Assembly (NCBI RefSeq): GCF_014201335.1
Contig: NZ_JACHEB010000003.1
Location: 186,001 to 250,000 of the forward strand
DNA from: Tunturiibacter gelidiferens
Lineage (GTDB): Bacteria; Acidobacteriota; Terriglobia; Terriglobales; Acidobacteriaceae
DNA: 64,000 nucleotides
Reading direction: 5' to 3'
The notes under the pieces: generated by a model
The model's database searches: none
What the model saw: the letters and a program-made list of their open reading frames with translations, nothing else
Told to the model about the DNA's origin: nothing
Program-made: the position numbers and the translations under genes
Part shown: positions 26,839 to 36,810 of the stretch, in pieces
Layout of the letters: each line of letters opens with the position of its first letter
How positions within the stretch are numbered: position 1 is the first letter of the stretch

Positions 26839-28842
26839 GTGATCAAATTCGATTCGAAAGAGTGCTCCGATCTGGATTCCCTGGCAGCAAAGGAGTGGTT
26901 GGTAACGAATGGTCTGGGTGGCTATGCGTCCGGCACGGTCGCGGGGATGAACACCCGGCGATATCACGGTTTGCTTGTGGCTTCGATGGACGCTCCTCTA
27001 GGAAGACTTGTCCTCCTGTCGCAGTTGGAAGAGACCCTTGTCGTCGATGGAGTAAGGTTTCCCCTATCCACCAACCTCTATTCGCAGGGTGTTGTCCATC
27101 CTTCCGGCTACCTAAACCTTGTGGGCTTCCGACTCGATCCGGATCCGGTCTTCAGTTATAGCAACGGAGAGTGGGAGATCATGCGGACGATATCGATGGT
27201 TCAAGATCAAAACACCACCATCATCGAATACGCACTTGGCAAGAAAGGCTTCGGAAAGCACTTCAGTCTCGAGATAAGACCATTCATTGCCTTTCGTGGT
27301 TATCACGCGACCACCCATGAGAATCAAGCCATAAATCGCGCGGTGGAGCAGGGAGTTGGTGTTCTAACGCTGCAACCGTACCCAGGTTTACCAAAATTGC
27401 ACATCGCGCATGACCCAGCTGAAGTGCAAGTGGATGGCTATTGGTATCGACGATTTGAATACGACCGAGAACTAGAGAGGGGGCTTGACCATGAAGAAGA
27501 TCTGTTAAGTCCGCTGCTCTTGACAGCAAATCTGGACAGCGAAGGTTGCTTTAGCCTTATCGCTTCGACTGAACTCCAGCCAATCTCAAGACTAGCCCAA
27601 TACAAGCAGGTTGACCTCAGGCGTGGATGGAAGTCGCCCGTTCCTGCCGGTGAAAAGTCCGTGCGTTTTGACTTGATCTCCCTTCTCGAACGAGCAGCGG
27701 GACAGTTCACCATCACAAGAACGCCGTTCACATCAACGATCGCAGGCTATCACTGGTTTGGAGATTGGGGCAGAGACACGATGATCTCATTGCCCGGCCT
27801 GATGCTTGCTACGGGGGAGCATGAGCTGGCAAGGGAGATTCTGCTTCGCTACGTGCAGTATGTCGATCGGGGTATGCTTCCGAATCGGTTCCCCGACGCT
27901 GGCGAACAGCCCGAGTACAACACCGTGGATGCGACTTTGTGGTTCTTTGAAGCGATCCGGCAGTACATCTTCTATGAAAATTGCTCGACATGGCGGTCGC
28001 AAGCCACCATATTACTTAAAGAACACTTGTACGTCCCTCTTAAAGAGATCATCCGGTTTCATAGGAAGGGTACGCGCTATGGAATCCATGCGGATGAACA
28101 GGGATTTCTTTGGGCGGGCGATCCAGGCACGCAACTCACGTGGATGGATGCCAAGGATGGCGATGTCGCCTTCACACCGCGACATGGTCGGCCAGTCGAG
28201 ATTCAAGCTCTTTGGTATAACGCGTTGCGTACGATCGCTTCCTTCGCGATTTTGTTGGGAGATCAGAGTGCGGCCGAAGAATATGACGCCCTTGCAGATC
28301 GCCTGCAAGAGAACTTTCTCGGCGTCTTCTGGAACGAGCAGCGTGGATGCCTATTTGACGTCGTGAGAAGTAACGAGCGTGACGCGTCCCTTCGCCCCAA
28401 CCAGATCTTTCCAGTGAGTCTTCACTATCCACTCCTGACCGGACAGCCGGCGGCACGGGTCGTCCAAAGAGTGGAAGAAGAGTTGTTGACTCCATACGGT
28501 CTGCGGACGCTATCGCGAGATGACCCTCAATATCGAGGTAGCTATCAGGGAGACGTTTGGAGCCGTGACAGTGCTTACCACCAAGGAACGGTGTGGCCTT
28601 GGCTCGCTGGACCGTTCTTCTTCGCGAAGCTGGCGGTGAGCGAATCGTCGGCCGCTACGATGAACGAGATCGAACGTTGGCTCGATAACTTTACCCCGCA
28701 CTTGCGCGATGCTGGACTTGGACAGGTCTCGGAAATCTTCGATGGAGACCATCCGTTTTTTCCTCGCGGGTGTATTGCTCAGGCTTGGAGTGTTGCAGAA
28801 ATTCTTCGACTTGCGAATCATGTGACAGCGCGGAGTAGCTAA
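26839..28842 (+). CDS. Amylo-alpha-1,6-glucosidase (glycogen debranching enzyme-type)
   Basis: 667 residues starting with GTG at 26839. The N-terminal GDE_N domain (about 1-230) shows EWLVTNGLGGYASGT and NTRRYHGLLVAS. The C-terminal GDE_C (alpha/alpha)6 catalytic domain (about 285-665) shows GYHWFGDWGRDTMISLPGL, NRFPDAGEQPEYNTVDA and SRDSAYHQGTVWPWL. The enzyme removes alpha-1,6 branch glucose residues from glycogen or related glucans in the cytoplasm. Length and domain order are normal for the bacterial archaeal-type debranching enzyme. It lies 143 bp after the DM13 pair, so shared transcription is possible, but the functions do not obviously connect. Confidence 0.9.
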   Translation: MIKFDSKECSDLDSLAAKEWLVTNGLGGYASGTVAGMNTRRYHGLLVASMDAPLGRLVLLSQLEETLVVDGVRFPLSTNLYSQGVVHPSGYLNLVGFRLDPDPVFSYSNGEWEIMRTISMVQDQNTTIIEYALGKKGFGKHFSLEIRPFIAFRGYHATTHENQAINRAVEQGVGVLTLQPYPGLPKLHIAHDPAEVQVDGYWYRRFEYDRELERGLDHEEDLLSPLLLTANLDSEGCFSLIASTELQPISRLAQYKQVDLRRGWKSPVPAGEKSVRFDLISLLERAAGQFTITRTPFTSTIAGYHWFGDWGRDTMISLPGLMLATGEHELAREILLRYVQYVDRGMLPNRFPDAGEQPEYNTVDATLWFFEAIRQYIFYENCSTWRSQATILLKEHLYVPLKEIIRFHRKGTRYGIHADEQGFLWAGDPGTQLTWMDAKDGDVAFTPRHGRPVEIQALWYNALRTIASFAILLGDQSAAEEYDALADRLQENFLGVFWNEQRGCLFDVVRSNERDASLRPNQIFPVSLHYPLLTGQPAARVVQRVEEELLTPYGLRTLSRDDPQYRGSYQGDVWSRDSAYHQGTVWPWLAGPFFFAKLAVSESSAATMNEIERWLDNFTPHLRDAGLGQVSEIFDGDHPFFPRGCIAQAWSVAEILRLANHVTARSS

Positions 28843-29078
28843 GGCCAAAAGTGAGTGTCCAGATCACTGACGAAAGCGTGAGTGGCGCTCAGTTGGTCAA
28901 ATTTACGGTGAAAGCCCACGCTCGTTGCGACGTCGATTGAGATTGGGAAACACAAATCTTTGTGGGGCTACCTATAGGATTCTACAGGGGAATTCCAATC
29001 GCCCGTGTCTACACTGGAAGGGCTTGGCAGCGGATCGGAAATCCAAATCCGTGCCACAGTGCTTGCGAAGGTTGCTCC

Positions 29079-32000
29079 ATGTGGAAAAGGAATAGTTGGA
29101 TCGGACTTAACACTGCATCTCGATTCACCTTGCTTGGTTCGGAGCGTCCAGAGTGTCGCGAAGACACCGCAGATGCGACGGGTTGGAGACTCGGCGTGCG
29201 ATTGATGATTACGGTGGCATTGTGTTGCCTGTTCCTTTTCTGCGGACGAGTGGCATATGGTCTAGATCCCTCAACGCATATCTCACAATACGGTCATACA
29301 GCTTGGCGGCTCGGTGAGAGCGGATTAGATGGCCTGCCAACTTCGATCACTCAATCTAGCGACGGCTACCTCTGGGTCGGAACTACCGATGGCTTGTTCC
29401 GATTCGATGGCATTCGCTTGACCAAATGGACTCCTCTTGCCGGTGGATCTCTACCCAATGCGGCGATTCGATCTGTATTGGGTGCGCGAAACGGCAGTCT
29501 GTACGTAGCAACCGAAGCCGGCGTAGCCCGGATAACCAACGGACGCATTTACAGCTATCCCGAGAGCCTACGGTGGGCGGGACCATTACTTGAGGACGAC
29601 CAGGGGCGCGTCTCGACAGGCGATTGGGGCAATCCGTCGAATTCGAGTACGCTCTGCTCGATTGGAGAAACCCACCTGTCCTGTCAGGGCATGAAAGACG
29701 GGTTTGGTTGTATGTATGGCTACTCCCTCGCCTCGGAAAAAGCTGGATCGATCTGGATTGGCAGCGATCAAGGGATTTGCCGGTGGCGCGAAAACGCCCT
29801 CCCCGAAAACTATCTCCTACCTTCCCACGGACGGTCGGAACATACCGTTCTGGCAATGGCAGTCGATAAGGAAGGTTCCATCTGGGGTGGTATATCGACG
29901 ACAGGGCAAGGTGCGGGATTACTTAAACTCACTGGAAAGGAGTGGAAGACTTTTGTCACGCCACAAGTGGATGGACGGAAGCTTGCAGTCAGATCCCTAT
30001 CCACTGATAGTAGCGGCGATTTGTGGATCGGTACTGAATCGCAGGGGCTTTACCGGCTGAGCGGAGGGAAACTCGAACACTTCGCCACGACCGACGGTCT
30101 AAGCGGCGACGCCGTCAAGCAGATTTTCGAAGACAGGGAGCACACCCTGTGGGTTGTCACTGACCGAGGCATCGATAGCTTTCATGATCTTCCCGTAATT
30201 AGCTTCACTTCGCGTGAAGGCCTTTCTGGTGCGCCGAATCAACTAACCACGTCTCGAAGCGGGGACGTATGGATTGGGGCGAGTCACACACTGAATCTTC
30301 TCCACAACCAGCAGTTTTTCCACTTCACAGATCCATTCCTGAAGCGTGAAATCCACTACCTCTTTTCCGATTCACACGATCGAATTTGGGTGGGGGCAGG
30401 CCAACAACTCCTTTTATACGAGCACGGCCGGTTCACACCGGTCACTGATCGATATGGTGACAGAGTTGGCGAAGTCATAGAGATGGAGGAAGATTCCCGT
30501 CACCGACTATGGGCATCAGTCCAAAACCTGGCGGATCAGCGAGGAAACGCCCTCATTCGTATTCAGGACCTGCGTGTAGCAGAAAGCTTTTCATCGTCCG
30601 CACTTGCGGACCGCCAGATAATGAATGTTCTGGCACCGGAGCCTGGCGGGGGATTGTGGGTCGCAGGGTATTCACACGGGTTGTATCGGTTCCGTAATGG
30701 AAAATTTGATCAGATTAAGCCCGACGGCTTTGACGGCCGCATCGCTGATATGACGTCGGACCCCGACGGGGCGCTTTGGATTGCAACCCCGCAAGCTGCC
30801 ATTCGTTACATGAATGGAAGGGCCCAAGCGATCAAGACCTCGAACGGTCTTCCTTGCGAGAACGTCCTGAGTGTAATAAACGACCGAGTTGGTGCCCACT
30901 GGCTCTTTATGCAGTGCGGAATCCTGCGCATCCGCGACAGTGAAATCTCCCGCTGGTGGAGCAACGCTACGAGTCAACTTACGATTACAGCCTTCACCCT
31001 CTCAGATGGCGCATTGCCCCGACTTCGAGGTGAACGGCCGTTCTTCAGCTCGGATGGACGGCTGTGGTCCGTCAATGGAAGCTCTCTCCAGATGATCGAC
31101 CCAAAGCGACTTCCATCTAACGCTCTGCCGCCGCCGGTTCATATTGAACATTTGCTCGTCGGCCACACCGACCATCCCTTAGTCGGTAGTCCTACCCTTC
31201 CTGTATCCCCACAAGTGGTTGAGGTCGACTATGCGGGACTAAGTTATGTTGCGCCGGCTAAGGTGCGCTTCCGCTATCAACTGGCCGGCCATGATCGTGA
31301 ATGGACTGACTCCGGGACCCGACGGCAGGCCTTTTATAACGATCTTAGTCCCGGCTATTACACATTCCGAGTGATTGCGTGCAATAACGACGGAGTATGG
31401 AACACACAGCAAGCCACCATCGGTTTCATGATTCCTCCAGCGTGGTATCAGACTATCTGGTTCAAGCTCCTATGCGTTGTTGTTGCGGCGATGCTTGCTT
31501 ACAGTCTCTATCAATTTCGGATCAGACAGTATGCAACCATGCTGAAGGTCAGATTTGACGAACGGATCGAAGAGCGAACCCGGTTGGCTCGCGATCTGCA
31601 CGATACGCTGCTCCAGACGATTCAAGGCAGCAAGATGGTTGCGGACAATGCTCTTGAGCGGCCGAACGACTCTGCCCGCATGCACAAGGCTCTCGATCTG
31701 GTGTCAACTTGGTTGGAACGAGCCACGCTGGAGGGGCGCGCAGCGCTTAACTCCCTGAGGAGTTCGACGGTCGACACCAACGACCTAGCTGCGGCCTTTC
31801 GCCATGCAGCAGAAGACTGTCGCATCGGTAGCACGATCCAGGTATCCCATGCCCTCACCGGGACAAGCAGCGACATGCATCCCATTGTGAGAGATGAGAT
31901 TTACCGGATCGGATACGAAGCCATCAATAACGCCTGCGTCCATTCTGGAGGAAGCCTCATGACGGTTGAACTCACCTATAACCACAACGTTCAGCTGAGG

Positions 32001-32276
32001 ATCAGAGACAATGGCAAGGGCATTGGAGAAAAGACCTTACAGTCCGGTAAGACCGGACACTTTGGGTTGGAGGGCATGCGGGAAAGGGCGGACCGTATTG
32101 GCGCCAAGCTCTCAGTATGTACGGCACCTGATGGAACCGAGGTAAACCTCCTTGTTCCCGGCTCAGTGGTTTTCAAGACTTATAGACCTACAAAACGGTC
32201 TCAACTGTTGAAGATGTTTGCCATCGGTCGGAATTCGCCACGCCACACCAGCTCCGGAGGAGGTGCTCACAATTGA
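29079..32276 (+). CDS. Propeller-domain sensor histidine kinase 4
   Basis: About 1065 residues from the ATG at 29079. The frame is open to 28962, and an ATG at 29205 directly before the hydrophobic leader MITVALCCLFLFCGRVAYG is the alternative. It shares with kinase 1 the segment LGV(K/R)L before the leader and (L/D)PST.I.QYGH after it, so these two are closest relatives. Propeller blades include GYLWVGTTDGLFRFDG and GDLWIGTESQGLYRLSGG. The Y_Y_Y end is FRVIACNNDGVWNTQQ, followed by PAWYQTIWFKLLC at the membrane entry. Acceptor His is in DLHDTLLQTIQ. ATPase motifs are EAINNACVHS, DNGKGIGE and GHFGLEGMRER. It is followed 127 bp downstream by a NarL-type regulator. Confidence 0.9.
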   Translation: MWKRNSWIGLNTASRFTLLGSERPECREDTADATGWRLGVRLMITVALCCLFLFCGRVAYGLDPSTHISQYGHTAWRLGESGLDGLPTSITQSSDGYLWVGTTDGLFRFDGIRLTKWTPLAGGSLPNAAIRSVLGARNGSLYVATEAGVARITNGRIYSYPESLRWAGPLLEDDQGRVSTGDWGNPSNSSTLCSIGETHLSCQGMKDGFGCMYGYSLASEKAGSIWIGSDQGICRWRENALPENYLLPSHGRSEHTVLAMAVDKEGSIWGGISTTGQGAGLLKLTGKEWKTFVTPQVDGRKLAVRSLSTDSSGDLWIGTESQGLYRLSGGKLEHFATTDGLSGDAVKQIFEDREHTLWVVTDRGIDSFHDLPVISFTSREGLSGAPNQLTTSRSGDVWIGASHTLNLLHNQQFFHFTDPFLKREIHYLFSDSHDRIWVGAGQQLLLYEHGRFTPVTDRYGDRVGEVIEMEEDSRHRLWASVQNLADQRGNALIRIQDLRVAESFSSSALADRQIMNVLAPEPGGGLWVAGYSHGLYRFRNGKFDQIKPDGFDGRIADMTSDPDGALWIATPQAAIRYMNGRAQAIKTSNGLPCENVLSVINDRVGAHWLFMQCGILRIRDSEISRWWSNATSQLTITAFTLSDGALPRLRGERPFFSSDGRLWSVNGSSLQMIDPKRLPSNALPPPVHIEHLLVGHTDHPLVGSPTLPVSPQVVEVDYAGLSYVAPAKVRFRYQLAGHDREWTDSGTRRQAFYNDLSPGYYTFRVIACNNDGVWNTQQATIGFMIPPAWYQTIWFKLLCVVVAAMLAYSLYQFRIRQYATMLKVRFDERIEERTRLARDLHDTLLQTIQGSKMVADNALERPNDSARMHKALDLVSTWLERATLEGRAALNSLRSSTVDTNDLAAAFRHAAEDCRIGSTIQVSHALTGTSSDMHPIVRDEIYRIGYEAINNACVHSGGSLMTVELTYNHNVQLRIRDNGKGIGEKTLQSGKTGHFGLEGMRERADRIGAKLSVCTAPDGTEVNLLVPGSVVFKTYRPTKRSQLLKMFAIGRNSPRHTSSGGGAHN

Positions 32277-32403
32277 GCATCGAACTGCCAAGGGCCAGAG
32301 TTGCCTCGATGAAATGTTGCATTTACGTCTGGCCTAATCCACATATTTACGATTCATTTCGGGAGTCATGGCACGCGCCATAACTCTAAAGGGAGCAAAC
32401 CCA

Positions 32404-33033
32404 ATGCAGTCATCCGACCCAATCCGCATCATGCTTGTCGAGGATCATCCACTCTTTCGACAGGGGTTGAACATCATTATCGCGTCACAACCAGATATGC
32501 AGGTAGTAGCTCAGGCGGGGTCCTCGTTGGAGGCAGTCGAAGAGTTCCGCCGTCACAAACCCGATATCACGCTCATGGATCAACGACTTCCTGGACAGAC
32601 CGGCACAAGCGCTCTGGTGGCAATTCGAAAGGAGTTCGCCGCCGCTCGCGTGATTATGTTGACCACGTCGGAAGGTGACGTCGAAATCAAGGGCGCTCTT
32701 TGCGCGGGAGCTTCAGCCTATGTATTGAAAAGCACGCCGTCGGAGGAGTTATTTTCGATCATCCGCTCGGTGCATACTGGGCGCACGCATATTCCGACCG
32801 GCGTAGCCTGCCGTCTTGCCGAACATCTGGGCCAAGAGAATCTTTCAGAAGGCGAGATGGAAGTGCTCAGATTGATTCAGAGTGGCAATCGCAATAAGCA
32901 GATTGCTGAACAGCTTTCTCTATCAGAGAACACTGTGAATTTTCACGTCAAGAATGTCATGGACAAGCTGCAGGCCAATGACCGAGCACACGCCATATCC
33001 ATCGCTATTCGCAGAGGCATTTTGAACGTATAG
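32404..33033 (+). CDS. NarL/FixJ-type response regulator, partner of kinase 4
   Basis: 209 residues and a close paralogue of the regulator at 24088-24717. The receiver has LVEDHP, the phospho-acceptor Asp in ITLMDQRLPG, the Thr in IMLTTSEGD and the Lys in YVLKSTPSEE. The LuxR-type DNA-binding domain reads GEMEVLRLIQSGNRNKQIAE and ENTVNFHVKNVMDKLQAND. AAGGGAG 8 nt before the ATG at 32404 sets the start. It sits directly after kinase 4 in the same orientation. The recognition helices of the two regulators differ at only a few positions, so overlapping target sites are plausible (inference). Confidence 0.92.
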   Translation: MQSSDPIRIMLVEDHPLFRQGLNIIIASQPDMQVVAQAGSSLEAVEEFRRHKPDITLMDQRLPGQTGTSALVAIRKEFAAARVIMLTTSEGDVEIKGALCAGASAYVLKSTPSEELFSIIRSVHTGRTHIPTGVACRLAEHLGQENLSEGEMEVLRLIQSGNRNKQIAEQLSLSENTVNFHVKNVMDKLQANDRAHAISIAIRRGILNV

Positions 33034-33379
33034 ACACTGCCGTCGCGAGGTTGCTCCAACCCCTTCCGTGCGACCGTCGTATCGTGAGTCGCCCTTCCTG
33101 CCGAGTCCTGACTCAATCACCTGAGCTCGGATATTTCAGGACTCAAGACCTTACCTAAGGAAAACGATAGTGTTCCGACCGTAGCGAATGCTAGTTCGCT
33201 CTCACGCCAGAATCGACACAATATGGCTAGCTGATCGCGCGCACTCCCTTCAATTACAGGGAGAGATAGCTAGGCCCTGCGCCGCCCGTTGTGCAAGTGC
33301 GCTAACGTCACTCTTCGAACACTATTGGCCGCCACAGCAGAAAATGAGCACCCAGAAGCTACAAAGACAGGAGCGAAAC
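33034..33379 (+). other. Intergenic region before the NADH dehydrogenase
   Basis: 346 bp. The NADH dehydrogenase frame is open back to 33188, but that part has no family sequence or ribosome site. No other gene, hairpin or operator was recognised. Confidence 0.4.
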
Positions 33380-34720
33380 ATGTCGCGCAAAACTAGAATC
33401 CTTATCCTAGGCGGAGGCTTCGCAGGCGTAGAGGTAGCTCGGGTTCTGGAGCGACTTTTAGAGCCGCGGGACGCGGAGATTCGTCTCGTGAGCAGGGACA
33501 ACTTTCTTCTGTTCACGCCCATGCTTCATGAGGTAGCCGCAAGCGATCTCGACATTACGACAATCGTGAATCCAATTCGAAAGATGGTCCATCAGACGGA
33601 GTTTATAGCTGCAGACGTGAACGCGATCGACTTGATTGAACAGACCGTCACGATTGCGCATGGGGCTGACCGGCATACTCACCTTCTCGGCTATGACCAT
33701 GTCGTGCTCGCTTTGGGCTCCGTGCCACACTTCCGCGGAATCACTGGCTTGGAACAAAATGCGATGACAATGAAGACGCTCGAAGATGCCATTACACTTC
33801 GGAACCGGATGATCGCACATTTGGAAGAGGCCGAGCCGGACTGCTCGGAGATTACGCGAGATGCGATGCTCACAATGGTTGTTGTGGGGGGAGGATTCGC
33901 CGGAGTAGAGACTGTTTCCGGGATTTACGACTTCATGGAATCGGCTGTGCGGGCCTATCCAAATCTTTCTCCTTCAATGCTCCGGGTAGTGCTCATCCAA
34001 GCCGGTTCCCATCTCCTCCCGGAGCTTGGATCAGAACTTGGCGTATTAACCAGGGATAAGCTAGTTTCACGCGGAATCGAAGTTCTCCTAAACAGGAGAC
34101 TGACAGCCGTCACCCCCGATGATGTCACGCTCGACGATGGGAGACTGATTCCTACCAAGTTCGTCGTATGGACTGGGGGAAACGCCGCGCCACCCGAGCT
34201 TGCCCACCTTACAACCGCATCAAACGGCGCAAGGGTGATCACGACCAGAACGATGCTCGTAGAGGGTCATCCCAATGTGTGGGCCTTGGGTGACTGCGCA
34301 CGAATTCCTGATGGGAATGGTGGTTATTACCCGCCTACAGCCCAACACGCTTTGCGAGAAGCAAGGGTTCTTGCAGAAAACCTGGCTGCCTCCCTGCAAC
34401 GTCGACCGATGAAGGAATTCACGTTTAACACAATCGGCCAGATGGCTTCAATTGGTCGTCGCAGTGGAGTTGCCCAAATCCTAGGATACAAGTGTTCCGG
34501 ATTTGCAGCTTGGTTCATGTGGAGAACCGTGTATCTCACCAAGCTCCCACGGTGGGAGAAACGCATTCATGTTGCCTTGGACTGGTTTCTAGACTTGATC
34601 TTTTCCAAGGACACTGTTCAGTTCATGTCCTTCCGGGCCCTTGGTCAAGGCATTCCGGAGAAATGCTCTTTGGAAACCTCAGCGAGTAATGCCAGTTCTT
34701 CAAGCTCTCAGGCCGAGTGA
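33380..34720 (+). CDS. Type II NADH dehydrogenase (NDH-2-like flavoprotein)
   Basis: 446 residues. Two dinucleotide folds are visible: the FAD site ILILGGGFAGVEVAR (about 7-21) and the NAD(P)H site VVVGGGFAGVETV (about 168-180). ALGSVPHFRG follows the first, and WALGDCARIPD, the FAD-binding aspartate motif, lies near 300. The C-terminus has an amphipathic, membrane-interacting stretch (FMWRTVYLTKLPRWEKRIHV) typical of monotopic NDH-2. It oxidises NADH and reduces quinone at the inner membrane without pumping protons. AGGAG precedes the ATG at 33380 by 7 nt. It leads a same-strand block of redox genes reaching to 37623. Confidence 0.87.
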   Translation: MSRKTRILILGGGFAGVEVARVLERLLEPRDAEIRLVSRDNFLLFTPMLHEVAASDLDITTIVNPIRKMVHQTEFIAADVNAIDLIEQTVTIAHGADRHTHLLGYDHVVLALGSVPHFRGITGLEQNAMTMKTLEDAITLRNRMIAHLEEAEPDCSEITRDAMLTMVVVGGGFAGVETVSGIYDFMESAVRAYPNLSPSMLRVVLIQAGSHLLPELGSELGVLTRDKLVSRGIEVLLNRRLTAVTPDDVTLDDGRLIPTKFVVWTGGNAAPPELAHLTTASNGARVITTRTMLVEGHPNVWALGDCARIPDGNGGYYPPTAQHALREARVLAENLAASLQRRPMKEFTFNTIGQMASIGRRSGVAQILGYKCSGFAAWFMWRTVYLTKLPRWEKRIHVALDWFLDLIFSKDTVQFMSFRALGQGIPEKCSLETSASNASSSSSQAE

Positions 34721-34842
34721 CACGCATCGATGCTTAAAGGCGCAACAAGTCTGGATTTCTGCCCTGGTTTTTCGATAGCGACGGGCGCGAGATATCAGCA
34801 AGACGGGACGCAGGTCTCCGGGAATAGCGAGAGGACACGACG

Positions 34843-36549
34843 ATGGCAGTTAATCGAAGAGCACCTCGTCAACCTAGTCAGGGTGACACCTCCAGATATG
34901 CGGGAAGCACTACCCAAGCAGCCGCGCCGCCGGTTCTTTCACAGGAAATGATTCAACGCCTCGAGTTGTATGGAGAGACTGAGACATTTGACGCAAGCGT
35001 GACCCTGTTCGAAAGAGGGTCTAGAGGTGGCGATATGTTTGTCGTCATCGGGGGCAGGATAGAGCTGTTTGAAGATAAGCCAGGACATCCCGGTGTGGCA
35101 TTGGCGACCCTAACAAAGGGTCAATTCAGCGGCGAATTGGATCTGCTTAGCGGGCGGGACGGACTGTTGAGTGGCCGAGCGGCGAGAGGGAGCAGAATTC
35201 TCCGCATCGATGCTCACGCGCTGCATACCCTAATGCGCACAGAGCTGGACATCGCGGACGTGATCGTCCGTGCGTGGATCGAGCGCCGAGCAAGTCTCAT
35301 GCAGCGATCCCATGGAGGCGTCATTGTGATTGGACATAGCCATGACGCAGAGACCATGCGAATGCACCAATTCCTGGTACGCAACGGTTATCCCAATAAG
35401 CTTATCGAGGCCGAGTCGAATCCAACGGCGCAGATCTTGCTCGACGGACTCAATCTCGATCCTTCGGAGATGCCGGTAGTCTTCCTACCCGATCAGCGTG
35501 TCCTGAAAAATCCGAGCAATACGGTGCTAGCAGACGAGTTGGGAATCAGTAGAGTATTTGAGGCCGAGGATATTTTCGATGTTGCCATTGTGGGTGCTGG
35601 ACCTTCGGGTCTGGCGGCCGCAGTCTATGCAGCCTCAGAAGGCCTCACGACGGTTGTGCTGGAAGGCACTGCTCCCGGGGGGCAAGCAGCTACGAGTTCC
35701 AAGATCGAAAACTACCTCGGTTTCCCAACAGGCATAACCGGACAGGAACTTGCTTCGCGTGCTGAAATTCAGGCGCAGCGCTTCGGAGCGCGTCTTGAGG
35801 TCGCTCGAAATGTTGTTGGCCTTAGCAGTTCCACCAACCTGCATAGACTCTGTCTTGCGGGTGGTCGCATGGTGACCTCCCGTACTGTCGTGATTGCAAC
35901 AGGAGCTCGATATCGCAAGCTCCTGGTTCCTGGTTATGAACGGTATGAGCTGACCAACATCCACTATGCTGCGACGCCCATCGAAACGGCTCGCTGTATT
36001 GGCCAGGATGTAGTCGTGGTCGGCGGTGGCAACTCAGCCGGGCAGGCTGCGCTGCATCTGGCTAAGGATGCCGGTTGCACGCATCTTGTCGTACGTGGGA
36101 TGACGCTTGAAGCGACGATGTCGGACTATCTTGTACAACGTATTACCTGTTCCCCCAGGATCAAATTGCATCTTCATTCCGAAATCGATGCCATCCTGGG
36201 CGACGACCGACTGCACGCTGTTCAGGTGCGAGACCGTTCCTCGGGAGCAAAGAGTGTCTTCAAAGTCACTAACATATTTGTCATGATCGGGGCAGATCCT
36301 AATACGAATTGGCTCATGGAGCATCTTGACCTCGATCACAATGGCTTTGTCGAGACAGGCAGAGCTGAATGGGAAGTGCAGTCGCGTTTCGCTACGAGTA
36401 GACCAGGGATCTTCGCGATTGGCGATGTGAGAGCCGGGTCCGTGAAACGCGTTGCCTCCGCCGTAGGCGAGGGCTCTGTAGTCATTTCGGATGTGCATCA
36501 TTACCTGGAGAAGCTGAAAGGCTTCGACAGCGCGCCTATCCATGAATGA
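34843..36549 (+). CDS. Cyclic-nucleotide-binding thioredoxin-reductase-like flavoprotein lacking CxxC
   Basis: 568 residues in three parts: a cNMP-binding-type beta-roll (about 35-140, with FERGSRGGDMFVVIGGRIEL and GELDLLSGRDG), a thioredoxin/glutaredoxin-fold linker (about 158-235), and a TrxB-like flavoprotein (about 245-560). The flavoprotein has the FAD site IVGAGPSGLAAA, NYLGFPTGI, the NADPH site VVVGGGNSAGQAA and FAIGDVRAG. In thioredoxin reductase a CxxC lies just before the NADPH site. Here that place reads HYAATPIETA (374-383), so the redox disulfide is missing, and the linker domain also has no CxxC. It may be an NAD(P)H-driven reductase of another acceptor or a regulator responding to a nucleotide. 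ATG at 34843 follows GAGAGGA. It lies 122 bp after the NDH-2 gene. Confidence 0.85.
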   Translation: MAVNRRAPRQPSQGDTSRYAGSTTQAAAPPVLSQEMIQRLELYGETETFDASVTLFERGSRGGDMFVVIGGRIELFEDKPGHPGVALATLTKGQFSGELDLLSGRDGLLSGRAARGSRILRIDAHALHTLMRTELDIADVIVRAWIERRASLMQRSHGGVIVIGHSHDAETMRMHQFLVRNGYPNKLIEAESNPTAQILLDGLNLDPSEMPVVFLPDQRVLKNPSNTVLADELGISRVFEAEDIFDVAIVGAGPSGLAAAVYAASEGLTTVVLEGTAPGGQAATSSKIENYLGFPTGITGQELASRAEIQAQRFGARLEVARNVVGLSSSTNLHRLCLAGGRMVTSRTVVIATGARYRKLLVPGYERYELTNIHYAATPIETARCIGQDVVVVGGGNSAGQAALHLAKDAGCTHLVVRGMTLEATMSDYLVQRITCSPRIKLHLHSEIDAILGDDRLHAVQVRDRSSGAKSVFKVTNIFVMIGADPNTNWLMEHLDLDHNGFVETGRAEWEVQSRFATSRPGIFAIGDVRAGSVKRVASAVGEGSVVISDVHHYLEKLKGFDSAPIHE

Positions 36550-36810
36550 CTCGATATACCCATCCCTTTCCCTTGCCACCTCTGCATTTCGAGTCAAGCC
36601 AACAGTTGCTGCGAGACTCTGCTTCCGGGCTGATGTGCACCGATATCAGTGCCTCCAAAGTTGAAACTGTAGAAACCTATAGTCTCTTCACTCCAGATTC
36701 GATGGTCGCGCCTGCGTCCTTACACCAGTACGCTCAAGGCTATGAACATCGCCTTGCGGTTGACCTCTTGTCCCAGTTTAAGCAGCCGTCGTGTCATGAA
36801 GGGATCAATC

